58,686 bases of DNA from Candidatus Odyssella sp. (GTDB lineage: Bacteria; Pseudomonadota; Alphaproteobacteria; Paracaedibacterales; CAITNM01). The DNA lies in assembly GCA_020726185.1 (NCBI GenBank), contig DYTB01000004.1, forward strand, positions 15,710 to 74,395, written 5' to 3'. This document shows, piece after piece, positions 34,423 through 43,789 of the stretch (position 1 is the first letter of the stretch; each line of letters begins with the position of its first letter). The translations under genes and the position numbers were made by a program. The notes under the pieces were generated by a model, which did no database searches, was not told the origin of the DNA, and worked only from the letters and a program-made list of their open reading frames with translations.

Positions 34423-35363
34423 TTAACTTCCGAAGCTTGGGATAGCTTTTCTGACAAATGCGATGCATTGGCTTTTCGTCCATTGTATTGAGCTTTTTAC
34501 AAATTCTTTGATCGGTGCCAAAACTTGGTAGTAAATATACAGTTTAATTCTATGCTCTGAATCAAGATCAAGTTTTGCTCGCTTATATGTGATGCCCATT
34601 TCTTGAATTTTTTTCAAATTATCAGAATTTACGTACCCTTGTTGGACCATGTTTAAATAATCAGCAGGTAGATCTTTAAACACTGTTAAAAATTTTCCGT
34701 AAAGACCTTGACTTCTGACAGATCCAGCAATTTCAAAAGCCCAAATATTTTCTCCTGATTTTAGTGTGTGAGCCATGTCTTTTGTGCGCCAAAACATGCA
34801 TTTAAAGAAGTTCTCCATAGTTCATAGCGATCTTTTTCTGCAATCCCTGGGTAAACTTCAGCTTTATATCTAGTTTCCATATCTGTTCCACAGGCAATCT
34901 GGCAATAAGCAACATCTTGCGATTTCATAAAATTGAAAATATCGCCGAGTCTTTTTTCATCAAGACGTGTAAAGAAATAATCTTCCAAAAGAATGAGAAC
35001 ATATTTAGTTTTAACAGCAGCTAAAACTGCTAATGCGTTATCGGACCAACTTTTTTCATTTTGATTATTAATACTTATGATTCTTGGGTCATCATGTTTT
35101 AGAGCATTAGTTACCAAGTAAATAGGAACTTGAGAGTTGGTAGTTTTAAGAGAGGGCCACCTCTTAAAAAACATTTCAAAAAAAGGTGCCCATAACTCTT
35201 GGTATTTATCACAAGAAAAAACGATAATGGTAAGATCATCAAAAGATATATTTTGAGCTGATGTGCTTTCATTTGAGATCGCATTAGTATCAGCAGAAAT
35301 TTGACTGGCTTGAACGCACCAAGTTTGGATAATTAAATAGAAAAAAAGGGTTATTATTTTCAA
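34423..35363 (-). pseudogene. Frameshifted glycosyltransferase-like secreted protein
   Basis: The 5' frame (34761-35363) has a signal peptide (MKIITLFFYLIIQTWCVQA), LTIIVFSCDKYQELWAPFF, WSDNALAVLAAVKTKYVLILLEDYFF (a DD/ED-x-F loop typical of sugar-nucleotide enzymes) and YELWRTSLNACF. The frame then shifts. Its continuation, FWRTKDMAHTLKSGENIWAFE, is in the 34423-34818 frame. One base lost from an A4/T4 run (34791-34794) accounts for it. The intact protein would have about 310 residues. A signal peptide on a glycosyltransferase-like protein is unusual and suggests action outside the cytoplasm. Confidence 0.7.
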
Positions 35364-35784
35364 AAAAAACTCTAATTTTTACGTCATGCTGCCATTGATA
35401 ACATGTTTTTCTTTGTCCAACAATATTTGAACGAATCCTATAAGCATGCCTATGCATCTAAAAGCTTAAATTTATGGGGCTTCTTGACGAATGCTTGGTA
35501 AATAAAACAAGTGCACACTCAATCCACACATGCAGGTCAGCGCCAAAGCGCCCACTTTATTCTTTATTCTTTATACTTTGCCTCAGTGCAATAAGTATTA
35601 TGCAAACAAGCATTCGCTACACGCAGCCGTGTTTATTTATTTCTGTGAGTTTGGTGTTCTGGGTGATAGCTAAAAAGTTTAAATCGCAACAAAGCAACCC
35701 AATATAAAATAAAAAATACTGATTTTAAAATAAAAAATCTATTATAGTCTTTTTCTAAATTGTATTATTTAAAAAAGGCTAACT
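35364..35784. other. Intergenic region without a convincing gene
   Basis: A 77-codon frame (35474-35707) has one hydrophobic stretch but no ribosome site, odd composition and no recognisable relative. I see no RNA gene or clear repeat here. AT-rich DNA before 35785 may hold the promoter of the next gene. Confidence 0.4.
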
Positions 35785-36278
35785 ATGAAATTAACAAGTT
35801 ATTTATTATTGGGCGTTATTGCGCAATCATTTGTTTCTTCTGGTGTATGTTTTGACCCTTATGAACAAGGTCACAAACCTAAAGTACGTTCTTCACGGAA
35901 TGTGCATCCTCCACTTCCTCCAATTACTAAAAAAAATCATCTGGAGTTGTTGCGCAGCCAAATGTTGTTGTTGAAGAAGTGGTAAGTGATGCACGAGCTG
36001 CAGAAATACTTATGCACACAGCACCCAGAAATGGAATATATTTGTCTAAAGCAGCTGAGCAAGAGTATATGAGAAGCCTTAGTGATGCTGAGTTAATTGC
36101 GGTTGAGCGTTATACACGAGATTTGTATACTAAAAGATGTATCCAGCAAACGCATCACTTACTGACTAAAAATACAGCATCTTTGAGTAATGAGTAATGA
36201 GTAATGAGTAATGAGGAATTGGTAGCGGGAGTGCAGGCTATGCAGTTTTTGTTGGCAAGTGGACAAATAAATAAGTAG
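35785..36278 (+). pseudogene. Doubly broken small secreted protein
   Basis: A signal peptide (MKLTSYLLLGVIAQSFVSSGVCF) starts the gene. In an A8 run (35929-35936) the frame is lost. One more A restores ...SSGVVAQPNVVVEEVVSDARAAEIL, which continues in the 35979-36197 frame. There a 7-bp unit (GAGTAAT) is present four times (36185-36212), introducing TAA. With a single unit the frame would continue LSNEELVAGVQAMQFLLASGQ to TAG at 36276. The restored protein would have about 157 residues. Function unknown. Confidence 0.6.
36185..36212 (+). repeat. GAGTAAT heptanucleotide microsatellite, four units
   Basis: Four exact tandem copies of a 7-bp unit followed by a partial GAGG. Only a single copy leaves the surrounding frame open; two or more create a stop codon. 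Confidence 0.9.
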
Positions 36279-36298
36279 TTTTTATCCTTTCGTAGCCT

Positions 36299-37207
36299 TT
36301 AAGCTGCTTTTTGCAAGCAAGGTGATGTACAGGGTACGTCACCTGTTTTTTTTTGCCACTGATTAATCACTAAACCGGAAAAGACAACTCCACATGCTAA
36401 CATTGTCATTGGGCTTAGGTGTTCGTCTAAGCACAACCATCCAAAAAACACAGAAAACACCGGAATAAGTAATCCATAAATAGAAACTTTGGTGGGGTTA
36501 TGTTGACGCATTAGCCATGTCCATCCGGTTAGCCCGAACAAGGTTGCCACAATCACAATGTACCCTGTGGCGGCCAGTTCTTTTAGTCCAAGCATGTGTA
36601 ATGAATCAAAGAACACATTCGGTCCTTCCCACACTTGCGATAATAAGAAATAGGGTAGGGGTGGGACCAGGCTCATCCATACAGTTAGCTGCAAAATATC
36701 CACGCCTTTTAAGGTTCTAGATATGTTGTTTGATAGGCCCCAGCACAGTGCGCTGCCCAGTACTAACGCAAACCCGGTTAGGGTAGATGCATTTTCCGTT
36801 TGAAAGCCCAGCATTGCTACTCCGCAAAGGGCTAGAAAAATGCCAAACATTTCACGTTTTGATAAATGATATCCAAATATAAAGTATGAAAAAATTGCCG
36901 TGAATATGACCTGAGTTTGCAAGGTCAAGGCGCACATTCCAATGCTTATGCCCATTTCTAACCCTTTAAACATCAGCGCGAATTTTGCCACGCCCAAAAG
37001 AAGGCCAATTAAAATAAGCTTGGGTAGGGGAATATTTGGGCGTTTAATGAAAAACACCAAGGGAAAAGCCACAAAAACAAAGCGCAAAAAGCCAAAGGTG
37101 AGGGGGGAAATTCCTTGAATTGCCCACTTTATTACCACCAAATTAAATGCCCAACACACCGCAACACTTAACGCTAAGATAATGTCTTTGATTGGCAAAG
37201 ATAGCAT
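36299..37207 (-). CDS. eamA: EamA-type DMT exporter
   Basis: A 302-residue inner-membrane protein with ten helices in two EamA repeats. The start resembles E. coli EamA (WAFNLVVIKWAIQGISPL, GFLRFVFVAFPLVFF), which exports cysteine and O-acetylserine. The second half contains GSALCWGLSNNISR and YGLLIPVFSVFFGWL. The drug/metabolite transporter assignment is firm; substrate is not. Divergent from the Bcr-type exporter across a 190-bp gap. Confidence 0.8.
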   Translation of the reverse strand: MLSLPIKDIILALSVAVCWAFNLVVIKWAIQGISPLTFGFLRFVFVAFPLVFFIKRPNIPLPKLILIGLLLGVAKFALMFKGLEMGISIGMCALTLQTQVIFTAIFSYFIFGYHLSKREMFGIFLALCGVAMLGFQTENASTLTGFALVLGSALCWGLSNNISRTLKGVDILQLTVWMSLVPPLPYFLLSQVWEGPNVFFDSLHMLGLKELAATGYIVIVATLFGLTGWTWLMRQHNPTKVSIYGLLIPVFSVFFGWLCLDEHLSPMTMLACGVVFSGLVINQWQKKTGDVPCTSPCLQKAA

Positions 37208-37398
37208 TCAATAAGGTATAAAAACGTTTATATACTAACGATAAAACAAAAAATTAAATAATGATAACTATTAAAAAGGTATAGCAGGATTGATATTTTT
37301 GTATGTGCCTTGCGCAAATAGGGCAAAATCATTATATATAGTACAGTTCAACGTTTGCTTGTACGCCTATCTTGAGACAAACTGTCAAGACAATCTTA

Positions 37399-38586
37399 AT
37401 GCCTGTGCAGACTTCCCTAATGTTCTGCCTAATGGCGGTGCTAGTGGCCCTTGTGGATATGGCATCTGACTTATACATTCCTGTGTTGCCGGAAATTGGC
37501 CATATTTTTGGTGTTGATGAATCTTGGGTGGGGGCGACCCTTAGTATTAATTTGGTAAGCTTGGCCATATCGGGTCTGTACTATGGCAGTTTGTCTGATA
37601 CCATCGGTCGCAAGCCAGTTATTATTGGTGGGCTATTTCTATTTACTGTGGCTAGCTTTGCTTGTGGGTTTTCAACAAGCATTACCCAATTGCTGATTTC
37701 CAGATTTTTTCAAGGATTGGGTGGTGGAGTGGCGTTTTCCGTGGGGGTTGCGGTTGTGCGTGACCTATATGAAGGCGGAGCTAAAAGCGCACAGATGTTT
37801 TCACGCATGCAAAGTGTTATAGCGTTGTCACCAACATTTGCTCCGATTATCGGCGGTATTATTGGTACTATGTATGGTTGGGCAAGCATTTTTTATGTGC
37901 TTGGTGCTGTTGCAGTTGTACTGCTTATTGCGATGATTTTTTATGGAAAAGAAACGCTTCCACCAGAAAAAAGGCGTAAAGGCTTTTCTTCGGGGTTGGG
38001 TGATGAGTACAGGTATTTTTTAAGGCGTCCATTATTTTTATGTTATGCCGGTATTCAAATTTTAAGTCTTGGGTGGTTTTGGTCAGAGCTTGCGTTTTTG
38101 CCAGCTCTATTTCAAGATCATTACGGCGTGGCAGCTAGCTCTTTCGGGTGGTATCTTAGCGTGCTAATGGCTGCTTACATTTTGGGGACGTTTTTGAACC
38201 AATATCTGGTGAATCATGTTAGTTTAAAAAAATTGGTAAATATTGGCCTAGGGTTATTTTTTCTAACCGCTATTGCTATGTGTGTGGCGCAAGGGATTGA
38301 TTTTGTTTCTCCGTGGATAGTGGTGGCCCTAAGGTTTCCTGGAGGTATTGGTTTTGCCCTTGTTTTTGGAAATGCTGCCACCCTTGCTATGGATCAGGAA
38401 AAAGAACGAACCGGTAGTGCTGCTGCCCTAATAGGTTCTTCTGAACTGTTAGCAGGTGCAATTTGTATTTTCATTATTGACTTGTTTGAGTCAGATACTC
38501 TTTACCCCCTAGCCCTAATGATTGCTGCTTGCACCGTATTTTGTAGTTTGTTTATGCTGAAAGCTAGATGTTTGCAAAAACCGTAG
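37399..38586 (+). CDS. Bcr/CflA-type MFS drug exporter
   Basis: A 395-residue (from ATG 37399; TTG at 37372 is also open) twelve-helix protein. Family features: SDLYIPVLPEIGHIFGVDE at the first loop, GSLSDTIGRKPVIIGG in loop 2-3, and SRFFQGLGGGVAFSVGVAVVRD in helices 4-5, as in Bcr/CflA multidrug or sulfonamide exporters. Intact. Transport is proton-driven and outward. Confidence 0.85.
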   Translation: MPVQTSLMFCLMAVLVALVDMASDLYIPVLPEIGHIFGVDESWVGATLSINLVSLAISGLYYGSLSDTIGRKPVIIGGLFLFTVASFACGFSTSITQLLISRFFQGLGGGVAFSVGVAVVRDLYEGGAKSAQMFSRMQSVIALSPTFAPIIGGIIGTMYGWASIFYVLGAVAVVLLIAMIFYGKETLPPEKRRKGFSSGLGDEYRYFLRRPLFLCYAGIQILSLGWFWSELAFLPALFQDHYGVAASSFGWYLSVLMAAYILGTFLNQYLVNHVSLKKLVNIGLGLFFLTAIAMCVAQGIDFVSPWIVVALRFPGGIGFALVFGNAATLAMDQEKERTGSAAALIGSSELLAGAICIFIIDLFESDTLYPLALMIAACTVFCSLFMLKARCLQKP

Positions 38587-38640
38587 ATAATTTTAAATTT
38601 TTGGTTTATAATTGCGAATTATTTCAAAATTCAAACGTAT
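38584..38640 (+). promoter_or_regulatory. Duplicated promoter-leader of the CC-motif pair, copy 1
   Basis: About 35 bases (TAGATAATTTTAA.TTTTTGG..) are almost identical to 39322-39356, with TATAAT at 38607-38612 about 28 bases before the ATG. The duplication of the two genes therefore included their promoter. Confidence 0.6.
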
Positions 38641-39290
38641 ATGTTTTCAGTAATTAGATTTTTTTGTATTTCTTTTTTTCTTTGTTGGTGGCAGCTCAGA
38701 TATTGCCAGAAGTCGGTCAGGGAAGTGCTTATAAAAGGTTAGGCTTGGCGCTTGAGAACAGTGAAGCTGTAAAAGTAACATATCTACTTCGTGCTGAAAA
38801 AAAATCACTACGATCAACACAAGTCGGCGCTAATTTGGCAATTTTAGCGTGTGCACGTTTCGATAATCAGGTGCTTTTTAGTAATTATATGCAACCAAAG
38901 CTTCGCACTTCAATGTGTTGTGTTCCATATGTTGACCCAAATTTTTACATTCCAGATTCCAAAGCAATTGAAGATGCACTTGTAGAAATCCTTGAAACGC
39001 GTGCCTATCATTGCATTGATGATTATCATTTTTTACAATACGACACAAAAATATTATGTTCGGTTATTAAAAGAGTTGGGGTGAAGATAAGTGATGAGCT
39101 GTCCGAAGAAAATTCAAGAAAATTTGATAGTTTGAACTACCTAGCTGTTTGCATGAAAAAAACTGTCTTTGACGAAGAAACTAAAAAATTTGCTGAAAGA
39201 CTAGCTTTGTTTGAGTTACCCCGTCATTGGGGGGTGCGTACTGATGAAAGTGTGAAAAATGAATATGCCTTTATGCCTATTGAAGACTAA
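38641..39290 (+). CDS. Secreted CC-motif family protein, copy 1, frameshifted signal peptide
   Basis: The ATG at 38641 gives MFSVIRFFCISFF and then leaves the frame at a T7 run (38673-38679). One more T would give a perfect signal peptide, MFSVIRFFCISFFSLLVAAQ, matching copy 2. As it stands the main frame can start only at TTG 38664 (MYFFFSLLVAAQ). The mature part has TQVGANLAILACARF, YMQPKLRTSMCC, FYIPDSKAIEDA and is homologous to 39379-40014 and to 8183-9007. Expression may depend on slippage at the T tract (inference). Function unknown. Confidence 0.7.
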
Positions 39291-39321
39291 AATTAACTAG
39301 AATTCTAGCATGTGAAAATCA

Positions 39322-39378
39322 TAGATAATTTTAAGTTTTTGGTTTATAATTGCGAATTATTTTAAAATAACAGCATAT
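39322..39378 (+). promoter_or_regulatory. Duplicated promoter-leader of the CC-motif pair, copy 2
   Basis: Second copy of the 38584-38640 leader, with TATAAT at 39345-39350 and 28 bases to the ATG at 39379. Near-identity of the first 35 bases against greater divergence in the coding part suggests it is under constraint. Confidence 0.6.
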
Positions 39379-40014
39379 ATGTTTTTATTAACTAGATTTT
39401 TTTGTGTCGCATTGTTTTCCATATTGATAGCAGCACAAATAGCGCCAGAAGTCCGTCAGGGAAATGCCTATCAAAGGTTAAGTGTGGCGCTTACGAACGA
39501 TGCAGAGGGAACTGCATTAAATATACTTATTGCTGAACATGATTCGCTACGGTCCACTCAAGAAGGCGCTAATTTAGCTATAAAAGCGTGCGCCATATAT
39601 GGTGATATTGCGCTTTACCATGGGTTTTCAGAGCCAAGAGTATCTTCAAGCTTTTGCTGCATTGTAAGATATGATTCAAACGCTTTTCTGCCAGATGATA
39701 ACGGCATTGAAGCCGCATATATTGAGGCTGCTAAGAACAAGCGTAGTCTTAATTTTATTAAGCAAATTCCTTTGCCTGCTGATAGTAAGGTGCGTCGTTC
39801 AATATATAGAAGAACATTTGATGGATTAAGTGGGTCAGAAAATGCAAGTGACTATTTAGGTATCCTTTTTTACCTAGCTGATCACTTAGAAGATGCTAGT
39901 GCTGCTGACTCATTAAAAAGGAATTTCGTTGTGCAACCGCATTTGGCTACTCGTGCTAATCTAAGCTATGTTGTTTCTGCGCAAAGCTTCAATGATTCTG
40001 AAGAGGATTTGTAG
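39379..40014 (+). CDS. Secreted CC-motif family protein, copy 2, 211 aa
   Basis: Intact signal peptide (MFLLTRFFCVALFSILIAAQ) followed by the family blocks TQEGANLAIKACAIY, SEPRVSSSFCC, and AFLPDDNGIEAAY. Similar along its whole length to the gene just upstream, with which it shares the promoter region. It ends in an acidic SFNDSEEDL tail. No named domain. It is likely periplasmic or exported. Confidence 0.75.
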   Translation: MFLLTRFFCVALFSILIAAQIAPEVRQGNAYQRLSVALTNDAEGTALNILIAEHDSLRSTQEGANLAIKACAIYGDIALYHGFSEPRVSSSFCCIVRYDSNAFLPDDNGIEAAYIEAAKNKRSLNFIKQIPLPADSKVRRSIYRRTFDGLSGSENASDYLGILFYLADHLEDASAADSLKRNFVVQPHLATRANLSYVVSAQSFNDSEEDL

Positions 40015-40111
40015 TGAGGCTTTTGTTGTGCCTGTATGCTCATCCCTTTGTTGCACCCCTTGCCTGAAAGGGCTTTTTACGAAATACTTCGATATAAGAA
40101 TTTAATGATGT

Positions 40112-40183
40112 TACTCACTGGATCATCACGTCCTCCAGCCTTCGCTGGAGTCCTCATGAAGACGGAGGAGGCGTGTCATCCAA
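40112..40183. repeat. Palindromic repeat element, family A
   Basis: TTACTCACTGGATCATCACGTC, then nested CCAGCCTTCGCTGG and CCTCATGAAGACGG. It lies 20 bases before the thiolase start codon, so could influence its mRNA leader. Confidence 0.65.
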
Positions 40184-40203
40184 AAACTAAAAAGGACAAC
40201 GCA

Positions 40204-41364
40204 ATGATAGGCATACACGCAGCGACTCGTACCGTAATTGGTGCATTCCAGGGGCAATTCAGTTCCTATTCCGCAACTGACCTGGGTGGTTTTGCATTAC
40301 GTGCTGCTATGAAAGCGGCGGGTTTACAAACGGTTGATGAAGTGTTCATGGGCTGTGCGTTACAGGCGGGGTTGGGGCAAGCTCCGGCGCGTCAAGCATC
40401 AATCAAAGCGGGGATTAATCATAACGTGCCCACCACTACTATTAATAAGGTGTGTGGGTCGGGCATGCGCGCGGTGATGTTCGCCTGTGATAGTTTGCGC
40501 CTAGGCAATATTCAAACCGCGATTGCCGGCGGTATGGAAAGCATGACCAATGCGCCTTATGCATTGGAAAAAGCACGCTCTGGGTACCGGTTTGGTCACG
40601 GAGCATTGCTTGATTTAATGCTGAACGATGGTTTGGAAGACGCTTTTCACAAAAACCCCCAAGGGGGGCGCTGCGCTATGGGTATGTTTGCGGATGATAC
40701 GGCCGCTGCCTATGGGTTTAGTCGCGATGCACAAGAAGATTTTGCCCGCCAGACTTATGAAAACGCAATGGTGGCACAAGCAGCTGGGGCTTTTCAAGCT
40801 GAAATTACCCCTATTATTTTTGCTGACAAAAAAGGCGAAACCACTTTTGACCAGGACGAGCCCATTACCAAAGTAAAGCCAGATAAGTTTGGCGCCCTAA
40901 GGCCAGCCTTTAAGGCTGATGGAACCGTGACGGCAGCCACTAGTTCATCATTGGCAGATGGAGCCGCGGCGTTGGTGCTATCAACCAATACAACCGGGGC
41001 GTTGGCTAAAATTGTGGGATATACATCATATGCGCAAACCCCAGAAACGTTCACGACAGCGCCAGTTGGTGCAACCCAAAAATTGTGCGCAGCGCTAAGT
41101 TGGTCAATTGATTCGGTAGGTGCCTTTGAAATTAACGAAGCCTTTGCCGTGGTGCCTATGGCGGCGATGAAAGCCTTGAATATTCCCCGTGCAAAAGTGA
41201 ACATGTTCGGTGGTGCCTGTGCTTTGGGTCACCCAATTGGTGCCAGTGGGGCGCGCATTATGGTGACGCTTATTAATATTATGCGTCAGAAAAACTTGAA
41301 GCGTGGCATTGCCGTGGCGTGCATTGGCGGTGGCGAGGCGACCGCGATTGCCCTGGAATTATAG
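40204..41364 (+). CDS. Acetyl-CoA acetyltransferase (thiolase)
   Basis: A 386-residue thiolase. Start at 40204 because AAAAAGGAC lies at proper distance and homology begins there; the open frame further upstream is repeat DNA. Catalytic residues: Cys84 in INKVCGSGMRAV, FEINEAFAVVP, the His of GGACALGHPIGASGAR and the Cys of ACIGGGEAT. It joins two acetyl-CoA to acetoacetyl-CoA or the reverse, for fatty acid, ketone or polyhydroxybutyrate metabolism. Which of atoB or phaA is the better name cannot be told, since no partner genes are adjacent. The lipoprotein hydrolase follows after 9 bp. Confidence 0.92.
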   Translation: MIGIHAATRTVIGAFQGQFSSYSATDLGGFALRAAMKAAGLQTVDEVFMGCALQAGLGQAPARQASIKAGINHNVPTTTINKVCGSGMRAVMFACDSLRLGNIQTAIAGGMESMTNAPYALEKARSGYRFGHGALLDLMLNDGLEDAFHKNPQGGRCAMGMFADDTAAAYGFSRDAQEDFARQTYENAMVAQAAGAFQAEITPIIFADKKGETTFDQDEPITKVKPDKFGALRPAFKADGTVTAATSSSLADGAAALVLSTNTTGALAKIVGYTSYAQTPETFTTAPVGATQKLCAALSWSIDSVGAFEINEAFAVVPMAAMKALNIPRAKVNMFGGACALGHPIGASGARIMVTLINIMRQKNLKRGIAVACIGGGEATAIALEL

Positions 41365-41373
41365 GAGAATTCA

Positions 41374-42306
41374 ATGCGTTTTTTCATTTTAGCAATTATT
41401 TTAATACTGGCGGGGTGCGCCCAGAACCTTTCAACTTATAAAGTTCCCAAAGTGCCTTCGAAGGAAGGCTTTGTTAAAACCGCCAACGGCCAGCTGTATT
41501 ACCAAACAATGGGGCAGGGCGACGCTGTAATTGTTATCCACGGTGGCCCTGGAATGGATCAAGGCTACCTATTGCCGGGTATGGCAACTCTCGCTCAAAA
41601 GCACCAGGTAGTGTTTTATGATCAGCTTGGTTGTGGAAGATCAACTGCTACAGTGATTGACGAGAGCCATATTACTATTAATAGCTTCGTTGAAGATATT
41701 GAAACCCTTCGTAAGGCACTGAAGTTTGAAAAAGTCACGATTGTTGGGCATTCGTGGGGCGGTATGCTGGCCATGTATTATGCGGTGAAATACCCAAAAA
41801 ACATTAAAAAATTGGTGCTGATGAATACGGTGACCTCGGCTGGTATGGAGGAATTCCTTGATGAGGTTGAAAAGCGCACCATGCCAAGCGCTGGTGAGTT
41901 TGAAAAATTAAAGGCGTCTCAGGAATTTATAGATAGTGAGCCTCAGGCAGTTGCTCAGTATTACCGATTATTTTTCCAATATTACTTCCATAACCCCAAA
42001 GATCTTGAAAAATTGAATTTACAATTAGAACCTAAAGGTGCTGCAACGGGTGTGAAAGTCGCCAAAATATTGGAGGAATCCATATTTGGAAAATACACAG
42101 ACCAGCACGCCGATTTGCAAAAACTGAAGATTCCCACCCTGATTATTCGCGGAGAGAGCGATGTTATTCCGATGAGTGCTGCCAATAGCATGGCGCATTC
42201 AATTAAGGGTTCAAAGCTGGTGGTGCTTAAAAACTGCGGGCATTTTCCGTATATTGAGCAGCCCAAAGAATGGTTGGAAATTACGGAAGAATTTTTAAGA
42301 AAATAG
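41374..42306 (+). CDS. Lipoprotein alpha/beta hydrolase, proline iminopeptidase-like
   Basis: A 310-residue protein with a lipoprotein signal peptide (lipobox LAGC, Cys near residue 15), so an Lgt substrate anchored to a membrane. The hydrolase shows the S33 family pattern: oxyanion motif IHGGPGMDQGY, YDQLGCGRS, nucleophile motif GHSWGGML, an Asp in GESDVIP and a His in NCGHFPYIEQP. Likely cleaves N-terminal proline or another small residue from peptides. AGGAG precedes the ATG and it is 9 bp from the thiolase gene, so the two are probably cotranscribed. Confidence 0.85.
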   Translation: MRFFILAIILILAGCAQNLSTYKVPKVPSKEGFVKTANGQLYYQTMGQGDAVIVIHGGPGMDQGYLLPGMATLAQKHQVVFYDQLGCGRSTATVIDESHITINSFVEDIETLRKALKFEKVTIVGHSWGGMLAMYYAVKYPKNIKKLVLMNTVTSAGMEEFLDEVEKRTMPSAGEFEKLKASQEFIDSEPQAVAQYYRLFFQYYFHNPKDLEKLNLQLEPKGAATGVKVAKILEESIFGKYTDQHADLQKLKIPTLIIRGESDVIPMSAANSMAHSIKGSKLVVLKNCGHFPYIEQPKEWLEITEEFLRK

Positions 42307-42443
42307 TTTAACGTAATTGTTTTAGTTCTATTGCATTAACCTTCTAGCAAGGCATTAGTGCAAAAAACTTAAAAATTTCTTGAAATAATAAAAAATAGTT
42401 CCTATGTTACAGCTTAGTGAAATGATAATACATGAGTTAAACG

Positions 42444-43658
42444 ATGATAAAAAAACTATTTTTAAGCGTAGTGTGCATTCTATCTATTGCTGAGAGTTCT
42501 TTCCGTTCACAAGCAGATCATGTGGATAGTATTGGCGCTGCTACAAATGTGTCGGGGTGTGGGGCTGCGGTAATAATTCTAGTAAAGCAGCCTGATGGGA
42601 TGACGAATATTCTTAATGGTACATACGTCGCTCCAGGAAAAGTTCTTACCATCTCTACTGAAAAAATAGTTACTGGTGAAGCTGTTGTCGTTTCTTCATT
42701 TCTAAGTTCAGAACTTTCTTATTGTATTGGGTATTCAAGCGAAGGGAGCTTAAATTTTCTTCAGGCAGATATAGAAGAACAGCTAAAAACTAATCGAAAT
42801 GGCTGTAAAATCGTGCAAGGAATAAAATATCCTTCAAATCGTCAAAGAACTTCTTTGGTGCCTGTTGCACGTGGATTAGATGTAGGCACCCTACCAGGCA
42901 GTTTACCATTTATAACTGATCATGATGCATATATTGCCGCAGCGGCAGAAGCACCTATTTGTGCAATGAATTTCTCTGTAGCTGGCGCAAATTATTGTAT
43001 GCTGGACATTGATGCGTTTCCAGAAGGACATCCTATTGCTACAATTGCTGCTGACCCGATTGCAGCAGAAGCTGTTGTAAATGTGATGGGGCATAGTATA
43101 TTTACGCACGTACATGATGGTAGTCATCGTCGCACGTATGATGAAACTCAAAAAATTATGGACTTAGTTCAATTAAGAGGTGCTTTCCAAGGAATAAGCA
43201 CAAAAATCAAAATAAAATTACCCTTGGGTGCGACATATTTTTCTCAAGTCGGTAGGCCCCTTAACGATAAATTTATTGTAGAAGCGACATGTGCAAGTGC
43301 AAAAAATATACTGCCAGGGCAAAGAGATCAAATCTGGGATCCAACCAGAACAGATCCTCGAATTCAGGCTATGATTGTCAACGGACTAATTGGTAGTGGC
43401 GTATACAACGCGGAAGGTGAACTTGTGGCTATTGTTGCTTGTGCCCACAAATCCTTACTGACAGGTTATATTGAGGACCTTTTTGATCAAACGATGCAAA
43501 AGCTTAAGAATGGTGAGGATGTAGACTATAACAAATTTGTAGCTCGGAAAATATCAACTAGCTTGCCACAAAAATTACATCACCCTCTCTTGAATATCCA
43601 CCAAATAATTACGCGAGGGCACTTGGAAAGCATGCCAGAAGTTTCGGAATCAAATTAG
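42444..43658 (+). CDS. Secreted trypsin-fold-like protein, 404 aa
   Basis: A signal peptide covers about residues 1-20. GCGAAVIILV...NGTYVAPGKVLTIS resembles the start of trypsin-like proteases (G-x-x-VAP-x-VLTAAH), but the catalytic His is replaced (ISTEK). Near residue 315, LIGSGVYNAEGELVAIVACAH resembles the region around the active Ser (GDSGGPVFN..GELVGI) with loss of the usual Gly-Asp. It may be a degenerate, non-catalytic or shifted-active-site relative. Homology is inferred from these two segments only. Confidence 0.5.
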   Translation: MIKKLFLSVVCILSIAESSFRSQADHVDSIGAATNVSGCGAAVIILVKQPDGMTNILNGTYVAPGKVLTISTEKIVTGEAVVVSSFLSSELSYCIGYSSEGSLNFLQADIEEQLKTNRNGCKIVQGIKYPSNRQRTSLVPVARGLDVGTLPGSLPFITDHDAYIAAAAEAPICAMNFSVAGANYCMLDIDAFPEGHPIATIAADPIAAEAVVNVMGHSIFTHVHDGSHRRTYDETQKIMDLVQLRGAFQGISTKIKIKLPLGATYFSQVGRPLNDKFIVEATCASAKNILPGQRDQIWDPTRTDPRIQAMIVNGLIGSGVYNAEGELVAIVACAHKSLLTGYIEDLFDQTMQKLKNGEDVDYNKFVARKISTSLPQKLHHPLLNIHQIITRGHLESMPEVSESN

Positions 43659-43682
43659 CACTATTTTAATGACGTCTTTTGA

Positions 43683-43762
43683 CGAGGGCTCAGGATGATG
43701 AGGTCTGTCCCTTTTGTCTTTGCGAGGGCTCAGGATGATGAGGTCTGTCCCTTTTGTCTTTG
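43683..43762. repeat. Perfect 40-bp tandem duplication
   Basis: CGAGGGCTCAGGATGATGAG... is repeated head to tail (43683-43722, 43723-43762) with a third partial copy (CGAGGGC). The unit itself contains part of the family A palindrome. Confidence 0.85.
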
Positions 43763-43789
43763 CGAGGGCCGAAGGGACGTGGCAATCAA

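Noticed and set aside
35474-35707. 77-codon plus-strand frame with a hydrophobic stretch
   Set aside because: No ribosome site, no relative recognised and unlike neighbouring coding sequence.
40036-40203. N-terminal extension of the thiolase
   Set aside because: The upstream part is repeat DNA; a ribosome site and homology place the start at 40204.
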